From Tautonia marina (GTDB taxonomy: Bacteria; Planctomycetota; Planctomycetia; Isosphaerales; Isosphaeraceae), in contig NZ_WEZF01000006.1 of assembly GCF_009177065.1 (NCBI RefSeq), forward strand, positions 245,674 to 309,673: DNA of 64,000 nt. Direction: 5' to 3'. Shown here piece after piece: positions 43,763 to 52,060 of the stretch. The position numbers and the translations under genes were made by a program. The stretch's first letter is position 1, and each line of letters begins with the position of its first letter. Under the pieces are notes generated by a model. It was not told where the DNA came from. It saw only the letters and a program-made list of their open reading frames with translations, and made no database searches.

Positions 43763-46114
43763 TCAGAATCGAGTGATCGTCTCGTGCAAGTTCAGGAGCG
43801 CCCGACACACGGCGGTCCATGCGGCCAGTTCGACCCGGTCGAGTGGCTCGGGAACTTCGGCCATCCCCGTCGAGCAGACTGCCGACGCTGCGGCGGGGTC
43901 AGCGTCGTACCGGGTTCGAGAGGCATCCAGCAACCGCTGCAAGGCTGCCAGCTCGGGAGCGTCCGGCTCTCGGATCAAGGTCGATCGCCAGGCCGCCGCC
44001 AACCGGTCGTGATCGTTCCCCTCGGTTTCCAGCAGCACCCGAGCCGCCAGAACCCGCGCGGCCTCGACGAAGCTCGGATCATTCAGCAAGGTCAAGGCAC
44101 CGATCGGCGTATTGCTCGACGGCCGCTTGGTGGTGCACTCTTCTCGGGTTGGCGCATCGAAGGCACGGAGCATCGGATGGAGAAACTGGCGTTGCCAGTG
44201 GACGTACAGCCCTCGTCGGTACTGGTTCTGGTCGGTGTCGGCGAGGTACTGGCGTTTCGGGAAATTCAGATGAGCGTAGTACCCTTCGGGTTGATACGGG
44301 CGTGCGCTGGGGCCGCCAAGCTGTTCCACCAGCAGACCACTGATGGCGAGCGCCTGATCTCGAATCACTTCCGCAGGCAGTCGGAACCGCTCCTGACGGG
44401 CAAACAGATCGTTAGCGGGATCGGCCTTGAGCATGGCCGGGTCGGGGATCGACGATTGTCGATACGCTCGGGACGTGACGATCAATCGGATCAGGTGTTT
44501 CACATCCCAGCCGCTTTCCACGAATTCCACGGCGAGCCAGTCCAGTAGTTCCGGATGGCTTGGCATGTCGCCTTGCAAGCCGGTGTCGTCGAGTGATCGG
44601 GAAAGGCCGCGACCGAAGAAATGATTCCAGAGCCGGTTGACGAAGACACGAGCCGTCAGCGGATGATCAGGACGGGTGAGCCATCGCGCCAGGTCCAGCC
44701 GGCTGGCACGCGAGGCCGAGGTTTCCAGCTCAGGAAGCACCTCGGGGACCCCCGGATCGACCACCTCTCCGGTCGTGTCCATCCAGTCACCCCGGGCGAG
44801 AACCCGCGTAATGCGAGGCTCGACCGAAACGCTGACCATCGTTCGTCTCGCCCGGGCAGTGATGGCCTCGCGACGGCGTTCCAGTTCCTCCAGGTCGTTC
44901 TCGTGACCCTCGGCGTTCTTCAACGCCTCGATGGCCTGTTCGACTTCGAGAAGCGCACGCCGATCGATGGGGTCGAGGACATCAATTTCGGGGGCTCGCA
45001 CCGTCGGCGTGGCGTCGGGACCGGGATAGGCTCCTCGTTGATCGAGGTCCGCGAAGAACGCGGCGAGTCGGTAAAAGTCCCGCTGAGCGTACGGATCATA
45101 CTTGTGATCGTGGCACTCGGCGCAGCCCATCGTGGCCCCGAGCCAGACGGCCGAGACATTTCGAACACGGTCAGCGGCATACTTGGCCAGGTACTCGCCG
45201 TCCTGAGCCCCTCCCTCGTGCGTCGTCTGGAGCAATCGGTTGTAACCGGAAGCGATTTGCTGATCGATCGACGCGTTGGACAGGAGATCTCCGGCGAGTT
45301 GCTCATGCGTGAACTGGTCGAACGGCATATTCTTATTGAATGCGTTGACCACGTAATCCCGGTAGGGGGTTGCGTGATGCTCCTGGTCGCCGTGGTATCC
45401 GACTGTATCGGCGTACCGCACCAGGTCGAGCCAGAGAATCGCCATCCGTTCGCCGTATCGGGGAGATGCGAGCAGTTCCTCGACATATCGCTCATAGACT
45501 CCTGCTCGATCACCCTCGATCAATCGATTCAGGGCATCTCGCTCGGGAGGCAGGCCGGTCAGATCAAGGGCAACCCGCCGACCCAGGGTGACCCGATCCG
45601 CTTCCGGGGCAGGGGAGAGGCCCTCCGCCTCGATCCGGGACAACAGGAACTGGTCGATCGGATTGACGGGCCAGGACGTGTTGGTGACGTCTGGCAAGGG
45701 TGGTCGAGACAGCGGCACGAAGCTCCAGTGCGGCTGGTCCTCCGCGCCCTCGGCAATCCACCTGCGGAGGAGTTCGATCTGCTCGTTCGTCAACTCCTTG
45801 CCCGAGTCGGGAGGAGGCATCCGATCCAGTTCGTCCTCGGACGTGATCCGAAAAAGCAGCTCGCTTGCCTCGGGATTATCTCGATCGATGACCCGATATC
45901 CCCCTCGGTCGGCCCGAGCATCATCCAACTGGTCGAGTCGCAGGCTTCCGCGTCGATCCGAGGGATCGGGACCATGACAGAAAAGACAATTATCTGACAG
46001 GATTGGGCGAATATCCCGGTTGAATACGATGGGCAGTTCGTCTTCAAACGCTCCTCGAGCCGGGTTCACCCCGGAGATGAGCACGACGAATCCAATCAGA
46101 ATGGAACGAGGCAT
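43763..46114 (-). CDS. DUF1549/DUF1553 secreted protein with heme c motif (PSCyt1/PSD1)
   Basis: A 783-residue protein with a signal peptide, a Planctomycete cytochrome C domain (NRDIRPILSDNCLFCHG, a CxxCH heme-binding motif), then DUF1549 (WPVNPIDQFLLSRIEAEGLS, LDLTGLPP, ATMGCAECHDHKYDP with a second CxxCH), then DUF1553 (LARWLTRPDHPLTARVFVNR, NHFFGRGLSRSLDDTG). This is the classical planctomycete domain order. It is presumed to act in the envelope or periplasm; activity is unknown. The start at 46114 has GAGG 9 nt upstream. It is the first gene of the minus-strand group. Confidence 0.94.
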   Translation of the reverse strand: MPRSILIGFVVLISGVNPARGAFEDELPIVFNRDIRPILSDNCLFCHGPDPSDRRGSLRLDQLDDARADRGGYRVIDRDNPEASELLFRITSEDELDRMPPPDSGKELTNEQIELLRRWIAEGAEDQPHWSFVPLSRPPLPDVTNTSWPVNPIDQFLLSRIEAEGLSPAPEADRVTLGRRVALDLTGLPPERDALNRLIEGDRAGVYERYVEELLASPRYGERMAILWLDLVRYADTVGYHGDQEHHATPYRDYVVNAFNKNMPFDQFTHEQLAGDLLSNASIDQQIASGYNRLLQTTHEGGAQDGEYLAKYAADRVRNVSAVWLGATMGCAECHDHKYDPYAQRDFYRLAAFFADLDQRGAYPGPDATPTVRAPEIDVLDPIDRRALLEVEQAIEALKNAEGHENDLEELERRREAITARARRTMVSVSVEPRITRVLARGDWMDTTGEVVDPGVPEVLPELETSASRASRLDLARWLTRPDHPLTARVFVNRLWNHFFGRGLSRSLDDTGLQGDMPSHPELLDWLAVEFVESGWDVKHLIRLIVTSRAYRQSSIPDPAMLKADPANDLFARQERFRLPAEVIRDQALAISGLLVEQLGGPSARPYQPEGYYAHLNFPKRQYLADTDQNQYRRGLYVHWQRQFLHPMLRAFDAPTREECTTKRPSSNTPIGALTLLNDPSFVEAARVLAARVLLETEGNDHDRLAAAWRSTLIREPDAPELAALQRLLDASRTRYDADPAAASAVCSTGMAEVPEPLDRVELAAWTAVCRALLNLHETITRF

Positions 46115-46612
46115 TGGCGGGGCCTCGGAGTGGAGGAGGATGGGCTGGCGTCGACGCGCCTTGGACAGAGCGAGGGATGCCGCTCTCAGGCACACTTCGA
46201 AGATCTTAATCTTCCCACAACCACCCTCACAAGCCAATCACGACCGAACAGAGTAAGCCTCGGCTTTGGGGACTCACCGTTCTTCAACCATCGAAACGAT
46301 CAAGCGTCTGTTCCGAAGTGAGATGAAACCGCTTTATGAATTCCGAATCCCGGTCGTGTTCATCCACAATCGCAGAGCTCATCCGCGTGACATCTTCGTG
46401 GTCTTCGACACCGTTTCGTGGTCTTCGACACCTTTCGCGCAAAGCCAATCGAATCGGTCCCCGACTGAATCGTATGCCCACCATCCGTACTCGTGTCAGT
46501 TCCTCGTCACCCAGGATCGCTTTGTGCCTTGGGGCTCCTGAGCTGGCACCTTGACTCTCCAAGGTTTGCAGGAGATGATAAGACATCTCAATCAGAGCGA
46601 CCGTGTGCCTGA
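46115..46612. other. Intergenic region before tadA
   Basis: About 498 bp. Short frames on both strands lack ribosome binding sites and recognisable sequence. A tandem direct repeat is noted separately. Confidence 0.4.
46395..46432. repeat. Tandem 18-bp direct repeat
   Basis: TTCGTGGTCTTCGACACC occurs exactly at 46395-46412 and again at 46415-46432, with a 2-nt gap. It looks like a small duplication in non-coding DNA. Confidence 0.6.
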
Positions 46613-47146
46613 TTGTCCGGATCGTTTTCCTCACCATCGAGGTTGAACCCCGTTCTCTCGCCCTCTGGACAACTGTTCTCTGCTGGTGACATTGCGGCGA
46701 TGCGACGCGCCATTGAGTTGGCCCGTGAAGCAGAACGGCTCGGTGAAGTGCCCGTGGGTGCCGTCATCACGCAAGGGCACCGCATTGTTGCGGAAGCGTT
46801 CAATCTTCGGGAGACACTCTCTGACCCAACCGCACACGCCGAACGATTGGCAATTTCGCTGGCCGGGAAAGCCCTTGGCACCTGGCGGCTCGATCACTGC
46901 AAGCTGTACGTGACACTCGAACCCTGTTCAATGTGCGCAGGCTCAATAGTCCTTGCTCGGCTGTCTTCAGTCTATTACGGTGTGCCTGATCCCAAGGCAG
47001 GAGCCTGTGATTCTCTTTTCCGAATCACGAATGACCGGCGACTCAATCATCAAGCCGATGTTCGAGGTGGACTTCTCGCTCCCGAGTGTGCTAATCTACT
47101 TTCCCAATTTTTCCGAACGCTCCGCACACGTACGAAGCTCTCATAA
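46613..47146 (+). CDS. tadA: tRNA-specific adenosine deaminase (TadA)
   Basis: TadA deaminates adenosine-34 to inosine in tRNA-Arg(ACG). The 177-residue frame contains the zinc-site motifs TAHAERLAIS (HAE) and LEPCSMCAGSIVLARL (PCxxC), plus MRRAIELAREAERLGEVPVG and GVPDPKAGACDSLFRI. All catalytic residues are present. The start is uncertain: the longest frame begins at a TTG and there is no ATG before 46700; family members begin about 10 residues before that Met. It is immediately upstream of a tRNA-Ser gene. Confidence 0.9.
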   Translation: MSGSFSSPSRLNPVLSPSGQLFSAGDIAAMRRAIELAREAERLGEVPVGAVITQGHRIVAEAFNLRETLSDPTAHAERLAISLAGKALGTWRLDHCKLYVTLEPCSMCAGSIVLARLSSVYYGVPDPKAGACDSLFRITNDRRLNHQADVRGGLLAPECANLLSQFFRTLRTRTKLS

Positions 47147-47151
47147 ATTCT

Positions 47152-47238
47152 GGAGGGGTGCCTGAGTGGTTGAAAGGGCCGGTCTCGAAAACCGGTGTAC
47201 CGGCAACGGTACCGTGGGTTCGAATCCCACCTCCTCCG
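47152..47238 (+). tRNA. tRNA-Ser(CGA)
   Basis: An 87-nt cloverleaf. The acceptor arms GGAGGGG / CTCCTCC pair with one G-U; the anticodon loop CTCGAAA in the stem CCGGT/ACCGG gives anticodon CGA; the long variable arm (GTACCG-GCAA-CGGTAC) is typical of serine tRNA; the T-arm is GTGGGTTCGAATCCCAC. No CCA is encoded. A perfect hairpin follows. Confidence 0.95.
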
Positions 47239-47268
47239 CTTGTACGTCGTTGAAAGCCTGGTCTTCAT

Positions 47269-47301
47269 GCCGAACGCCGCGTCCCAAACGCGGCGTTCGG
47301 C
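47269..47301 (+). terminator. Terminator after tRNA-Ser
   Basis: Perfect 13-bp stem GCCGAACGCCGCG (47269-47281) / CGCGGCGTTCGGC (47289-47301), 7-nt loop, followed by GTTTCC. Confidence 0.75.
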
Positions 47302-47510
47302 GTTTCCGGGACGGTGGCAGGACCGGCCCGGATTATGCCTTCCTTGTCGCAGACCGTCGCATGTCGGCGGATCGGTAGGCGTATGGGAAGGCATATGCAT
47401 GCGCCGCGATCCGCCTCATCGGTCCACTCTACCCAGAATCCCGATCGGTGAGCCTCCACCTGGTATGATGGATTTGTACCGGAAACGGTGGTATCGATGA
47501 GGATCCTGGA

Positions 47511-48425
47511 ATGGACGGGGATGCTGAGCACTGGCTCCGGGTCTTAGGGCGGCTCAACGTGTACAGGGCCCGAGGCGGACCGGCACCCCACAAGCCGCTC
47601 CTGCTCCTGGTCCTACTGGAGCTGGCCGAGAAGGGGGAGCCACCGGCCAGGGTCCTGCCGTTGACGCCGGAACTGGCCTTCCGCTTCTGCTCCTACTGGG
47701 GCATCGTCGCCCATCGCAGGACCCAGCGGCCCGACGTGCGACTCCCGTTCTTCCACCTCGGCAGCGATGGCTGCTGGGACGCCTTGTGTGAGGATGGCGG
47801 GCCTGCGGACACTCCGCGAACGGCACGCTTCGCCTCGTTCGCCCCGACCTTCGAGGCCGCCATCCGCGACCCGGAATTCCGACGGGCGGCACGTCGGTTC
47901 CTGATCCGCACCTACTTCACGCCCCCGGAGCAAGAGGTCCTCGGGATTCTGGTCGGCGATCCGGAGCCGACCGATGGGGAGGATGGGGCATCGACCGAGG
48001 TGGCTCGAGAGTCGGATTCAAATCTGGCGAGGGGGAGTGGGCGCTCGGCCCGATTCCGACTCGATGTGGTCGCGGCCTACAGCTACACATGTGCCCTGAC
48101 GGGCCGCCGCCTGACGACGGTCACGGCCGGGAGCCTGGTCGACGCGGCCCACATCCGCCAGTTCGCCCGCTCGGGGAGCGACGAGATCGGCAACGGCCTG
48201 GCCCTGAGCAAGGACGCGCACTGGGCGTTCGACAGCGGCCTCTGGTCGCTGACCGACGACTGCCGGGTGATCGTCGCCGTGGGTTGCTTCGTCGAGGAGT
48301 GCCCGGACGGTCGCCCGCTCGGCGAGTATCACGGCCAGCAGATCCGGCTACCAGCAGAGCGGACGCTGTGGCCGAATCCCGTTAATCTCGCATGGCATCG
48401 GCGACACAAGCTTCAAAGTGATTGA
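47511..48425 (+). CDS. SBD-HNH endonuclease, probably phosphorothioate-DNA dependent
   Basis: A 304-residue protein in two parts. Residues about 1-150 match the sulfur-binding-domain (SBD) pattern: WLRVLGRLNVYRARG, then APHKPLLLLVLLEL, then LPFFHLGSDGCWDAL. Residues about 180-300 form an HNH nuclease with YSYTCALTGRRL, AGSLVDAAHIRQFARSG and NGLALSKDAHWAFDSGLWSL (His214, Asn228, His237). Proteins with this layout, such as the SprMcrA/EcoWI type, cut DNA that carries phosphorothioate sulfur. The gene is followed at once by a dndD remnant with a 4-nt overlap. GAGG 8 nt before the ATG supports the start. The specificity is family inference. Confidence 0.85.
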   Translation: MDGDAEHWLRVLGRLNVYRARGGPAPHKPLLLLVLLELAEKGEPPARVLPLTPELAFRFCSYWGIVAHRRTQRPDVRLPFFHLGSDGCWDALCEDGGPADTPRTARFASFAPTFEAAIRDPEFRRAARRFLIRTYFTPPEQEVLGILVGDPEPTDGEDGASTEVARESDSNLARGSGRSARFRLDVVAAYSYTCALTGRRLTTVTAGSLVDAAHIRQFARSGSDEIGNGLALSKDAHWAFDSGLWSLTDDCRVIVAVGCFVEECPDGRPLGEYHGQQIRLPAERTLWPNPVNLAWHRRHKLQSD

Positions 48426-49036
48426 ACGAGCTTGAGTTCGTAAATGAACAGTGTTGTCAAGTTCATGAAGGGTGTTCCCACGACGTCGCGAAGCTGAACG
48501 AGGAGGGCCGTCGGCTCGACGAGGCCATCGCGGTCCGGCGGTCAGAGCTCCAGGAGTGCGAGGCCCGGCGGGACCGGGCCCTGCAGGGCGACCTGGACAC
48601 TGAGTTCGAGTGGGAGGACTACGCCCGCATGGTCGGGCTCGCCGGGCGGACGAGGGCGACGATGCAGGCGTTCCTCCGCCGGGCGACCGAGCGAAAGATC
48701 GACCGCCTGTCGGGCCTGATCACCGAGTCCTTCCGGTTCCTGCTCCGCAAGACCACGCTGGTCGAGCGCATCCACATCGACCCGTCGGACTTCGCCATCA
48801 CGCTCTTCGACAAGGCCGGCCACGAGCAGTCCAAGCAGCGGCTCTCGGAGGGCGAGAAGCAGATCTTCGCCATCGCCGTGCTCTGGGGACTGGCCCGGGC
48901 CGCCACGAGGCCCTTGCCGGCGGTCATCGACACGCCGATGGCCCGGCTCGACGCCGCGCACCGCCGCAACCTGATCGAGCGTTACTTCCCCAACTGTCAC
49001 CGATCGCGCGAAACGGGTTCTCCCGGAATGGCATGA
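48422..49036 (+). pseudogene. dndD: dndD remnant (DNA phosphorothioation ATPase), truncated at both ends
   Basis: An open frame of 204 residues that matches the C-terminal third of DndD, the SMC-like ATPase of the Dnd DNA sulfur-modification system. The recognisable region is ITESFRFLLRKTTLVERIHI followed by RLSEGEKQIFAIAVLWGL (the ABC signature), then AVIDTPMARLDAAHRRNLIE (Walker B/D-loop). The N-terminal Walker A part, about 400 residues, is absent, so the gene cannot be functional. At the 3' end the frame runs into the left inverted repeat of the insertion sequence after YFPN, losing the last about 60 residues. The apparent start is a TTG overlapping the nuclease stop. Confidence 0.85.
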
Positions 49037-49049
49037 AGTTAAGCCGGAA
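48994..49049 (+). repeat. Left terminal inverted repeat of the IS
   Basis: Begins CTGTCACCGATCGCGC and matches the reverse complement of 50486-50541 with three mismatches at positions 17, 21 and 22. Confidence 0.9.
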
Positions 49050-50388
49050 GTCGTTGCTCCAGCTGGCGTTGTCGCAACACCTTTCTCGGCTGGATCATGT
49101 AGGGATACTTCTTCGCGCGCCTCTTCTTGCATCTCGGTTCCACCCGCTCCGGCCGACTCGGGTTGACGATCAGCTTGGACAGCGCCGAGCCCGGCGGCGA
49201 CGAAAGCCAGCGCAACGCGTCCACGAAGCTGACCCGGTTCACCGCGACACCTTGTCGCCGACTGGCCTCGAGCATGACCAGACGGACCAGGTTGTATACG
49301 ATCGCGAACGTCGCCAGCTCCTTGAGGACGCCCGACTCCGTCTTGCAATGCAACACATCCATGCCGAGTGTTGTTTTCAAGTGACCGATATCGGTCTCGA
49401 CCGCCCACCGAGCGAGGTAGAGTTCGGCCAGCTCCTCGAGCGGATACATGTCGGCATCCAGCAGCGTGGTCACCAGGGTCACCGAGCTGACCCGGAAGCC
49501 GAGCCGACTGACCTTATACCGACACTCGCGGATCGTCAGGGTCTCGGGCAGCGCGTCGTGCTCCTCGGCCGTCATCCACGCCGACCGTACATAGGGCTTG
49601 TACCACGCGACGACCTGGTCCTCCGGGCCCAGGGCGCGGACCCACTGCGAGCGTGCCTTGCCGGTGAGCTTCCCCGTGTTCCAGCGTGGCGGCCGCGTTC
49701 GATCCGGGGTGAAGTCGACGACCCGCCGCTGGCTCATGCGGAAGACGCCGTGAAGCCCGCGGTCCATGAGCAGGGCCAGGTGGGCGAACGTGCCAAACGC
49801 GCGGTCCCCGACCAGGACGTCGCCGGTGCGGAGCTCGGGATGCAGCAGGGCGACGCGCGACATCTCGTGCGATCGTAGAGGGGCGGTGATGAATTGCTGG
49901 AGCAGTCCGGAGCCGGCGTGGAACAGGGCCAGGACGCGGGCAACCGGGAAGCCGCAGCCGACGGCCTGGTTGGTCGGCTGGCCGAAGGCGCGCTGCAGAT
50001 CCGGGGTGTCGGGCATGCTGATGCCGGTCCCGTCGACGAGCCAGGTGCGATGCCCGTGCCAGAGCCCGGCGGCGTCGGTCAAAGGCTGGCATACCTCGAC
50101 GATGCGTCGGAGCAGGGCCTGGAGGATCGCCAGGGGGAGTCGCGAGCGCGCCTGACAATACCCCGAGGCCGTGAAGTCGAGCCCGGTGAGTCGCGGCAGG
50201 TGGGCGCAGGCGGTGTTGCGGTGGAGGATCTGGAGGAGAAACAGATGGATGGTCGTGACCGGGTCGAGGACGCGCTCACGCCAGCGACATCCCCGGGACT
50301 GGCAGAGGTCGTGCAGGGCGAGCGGCTCGAGCCGGTCGGCAAGGTCGTCGCGAATCTGCCGCAAGGCCGAGACGAGCGATGGGGTCAT
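49039..50388 (-). CDS. IS4-family transposase
   Basis: A 449-residue DDE transposase from the ATG at 50388, which has GGGAG 9 nt upstream; an in-frame ATG at 50445 is possible. The catalytic residues are visible: first Asp in TWLVDGTGISM, second Asp in VLVGDRAFGTFA, and Glu in RWAVETDIGHLKTTLG, which contains the YREK-like context of IS4 members. The C-terminus is basic (RCKKRRAKKYPYMIQPRKV). The gene appears intact, so the element may still be mobile. Confidence 0.93.
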   Translation of the reverse strand: MTPSLVSALRQIRDDLADRLEPLALHDLCQSRGCRWRERVLDPVTTIHLFLLQILHRNTACAHLPRLTGLDFTASGYCQARSRLPLAILQALLRRIVEVCQPLTDAAGLWHGHRTWLVDGTGISMPDTPDLQRAFGQPTNQAVGCGFPVARVLALFHAGSGLLQQFITAPLRSHEMSRVALLHPELRTGDVLVGDRAFGTFAHLALLMDRGLHGVFRMSQRRVVDFTPDRTRPPRWNTGKLTGKARSQWVRALGPEDQVVAWYKPYVRSAWMTAEEHDALPETLTIRECRYKVSRLGFRVSSVTLVTTLLDADMYPLEELAELYLARWAVETDIGHLKTTLGMDVLHCKTESGVLKELATFAIVYNLVRLVMLEASRRQGVAVNRVSFVDALRWLSSPPGSALSKLIVNPSRPERVEPRCKKRRAKKYPYMIQPRKVLRQRQLEQRLPA

Positions 50389-50463
50389 GGTGAAGGGCTC
50401 CCGCCTGAGGTGTCCAGGCGAGGCCATCTTGCGCATGGCGAGCAAGGGCCGACAACGGATTCG

Positions 50464-51762
50464 CTACTTGAAGCGAGGTATAGAGTTCCGGCTTAACTTC
50501 ATGCCATTCCGGGAGAACCAATTTGGCGCGATCGGTGACAGTCTCGTGGGGAAACGCCGGCCGTTGAGGGTCGCGCCGATGAAGGTCGGACGCACGAGGT
50601 AGTGGTAGCTGACGATCAGGATCGGCACGGAGACGGCGAGGACGATGGCCATCTTCACCAGCGCCGGCAGCGACAAGGGCGCCAGCACGCCCGGCAGCCA
50701 GATCATCAACGGGAGATGGGCCAAGTAGAGCCAGTAAGACGCATCGGTCAGGTAGCGGAGCCGGGGCATGGGATGGTCGAAGTAGCGCAGCACCAGGCCC
50801 GTGAAGCCGAAGAAGAACAGCCAGACCATCAGCGCGCCCGAGCTCGCCGTGGCAATCAGGGCGACCGGGTCTCTCTCGGGGAGCGATCCCATCAAGCTTG
50901 TGACGGCGATCAGGTTGACCGGACAGATGAGCAGACCCAGGGACACGTGGAGCCAGGCGCGATTGCCGAACCTCGGCAAGAGGTCGCGCTGTGCGTAGAG
51001 CAACCATCCGAATCCGAAGAACAGGAAGTAGCCGATCAGAGCCTTGGGGGCGGGCAAGAAACGGGACGACGTCTCGAACGTGCCGGCCCTCATGGTCAGC
51101 AGCAGGAGCGTCGTCGGCACGGCCAGGATGAGCGCCCGCCAGGGGGAGGAGACGATCCTTCTCACGGTGGCGTCGGCCCGATTCCGGGGCCCGTCGCCCA
51201 GCCGGCGACCCAGCATGTCCAGGATCGCCACAAACGTATAAAAAATGATCAGGAAGTAGAGGAACCAAAGGTGCATCGTCGATCCATTCACATACGGCCC
51301 AGTCGGTCCGAACTGGGCGCGGACCTCGGGCGGGAGTTCGAAACCGCCGGCCTTCCTCGCGAATCGGAACCCGTAGACGAGCAGCGGATTGAGGATGATC
51401 CAGCCGATGACGAACGGGATCAGGATCCGCCGGACGCGATTCCTCAGCAGGTCGCCCAGGCCACGACGGTCACGGACGAGGGCCGCGAAGAATCCCGCCA
51501 GGACGAAGAAGATGGGCATCCGGAACGTGTGAATGAAAAACACGAGGATGTCGCAGACTGGGCTGGTACTCGGATCCTGATAGGGCCAGGCCGCACCGAG
51601 AGACACCGTGGTATACGATACGGCGGCGTGGATCACCAGGCCCAGCGACATCATCGAGGCCCGGAGGCAATCGAGGGCGTGGTAGCGGACGTGGTGGGTC
51701 GCCCCCTCCGGGGCGTGATCTCCGGGGCTCTGGCTCTGGGCCGGGGCCTCGTGGATGCTCAT
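50464..51762 (-). CDS. Acyltransferase family 3 membrane protein, 3' end replaced by IS sequence
   Basis: A 432-residue integral membrane protein with about ten spans. The N-terminal acyltransferase box is RYHALDCLRASMMSLGLVIH with a catalytic-type His, and the chain ends in the typical YHYLVRPTFIGATLNGRRFP. OpgC/MdoC-like and O-acetyltransferase proteins belong here; they acylate periplasmic glucans or surface polysaccharides. The last about 26 residues are read from the right inverted repeat of the insertion sequence, so the native C-terminus is lost, though the core fold is complete. The start has AAGG upstream. Confidence 0.85.
   Translation of the reverse strand: MSIHEAPAQSQSPGDHAPEGATHHVRYHALDCLRASMMSLGLVIHAAVSYTTVSLGAAWPYQDPSTSPVCDILVFFIHTFRMPIFFVLAGFFAALVRDRRGLGDLLRNRVRRILIPFVIGWIILNPLLVYGFRFARKAGGFELPPEVRAQFGPTGPYVNGSTMHLWFLYFLIIFYTFVAILDMLGRRLGDGPRNRADATVRRIVSSPWRALILAVPTTLLLLTMRAGTFETSSRFLPAPKALIGYFLFFGFGWLLYAQRDLLPRFGNRAWLHVSLGLLICPVNLIAVTSLMGSLPERDPVALIATASSGALMVWLFFFGFTGLVLRYFDHPMPRLRYLTDASYWLYLAHLPLMIWLPGVLAPLSLPALVKMAIVLAVSVPILIVSYHYLVRPTFIGATLNGRRFPTRLSPIAPNWFSRNGMKLSRNSIPRFK
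50486..50541 (-). repeat. Right terminal inverted repeat of the IS
   Basis: Reverse complement of the left repeat with three mismatches; it ends GGTGACAG at 50541. Confidence 0.9.
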
Positions 51763-52060
51763 CGGTCTGCCTTTCGTGCCAGAGGATCATCTCGCGCTCT
51801 GTCATCCGATGAAGAACGCTCTGCGTCGTCCCGGCCCGAGGACGCCTCGGCGCCGGGATGCGGATGGCGGGCCGGGAAGCCCTTCCGATCGGGTACGGCT
51901 CGAGCGGGAGGGAGAAGGGGAAGTCGGGACTCCAGGCCTATCGGCCGCAACGCGGCGGGAGGGCCGGGACGAGGTGGGTGCGTGGGGCAGGGCCGGTCAG
52001 GATGTCCGTGTTTGGCCGCTCCCGGCTGACGACCGGGTGCCCACACCGGGGACGATCCGC

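Larger units (their letters stand above)
48994..50541. mobile_element. IS4-family insertion sequence, 1548 bp
   Basis: Bounded by 56-bp imperfect terminal inverted repeats (3 mismatches) and carrying one transposase gene on the minus strand. The outer flanks are a dndD fragment (left) and an acyltransferase 3' end (right); no direct target duplication is visible. Confidence 0.9.

Noticed and set aside
41614..43776. 720-codon open frame on the plus strand
   Set aside because: It is antisense to the NHL and DUF1501 genes; high G+C keeps several frames open here.
46284..46637. Possible 117-codon gene on the minus strand
   Set aside because: No ribosome binding site or recognisable sequence, and it overlaps the region upstream of tadA.
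47195..47500. Possible 101-codon gene after tadA
   Set aside because: It overlaps the tRNA-Ser gene and its terminator.
47511..49036. A complete Dnd phosphorothioation system
   Set aside because: Only the C-terminal third of dndD is present; no dndB, dndC or dndE is in the window.
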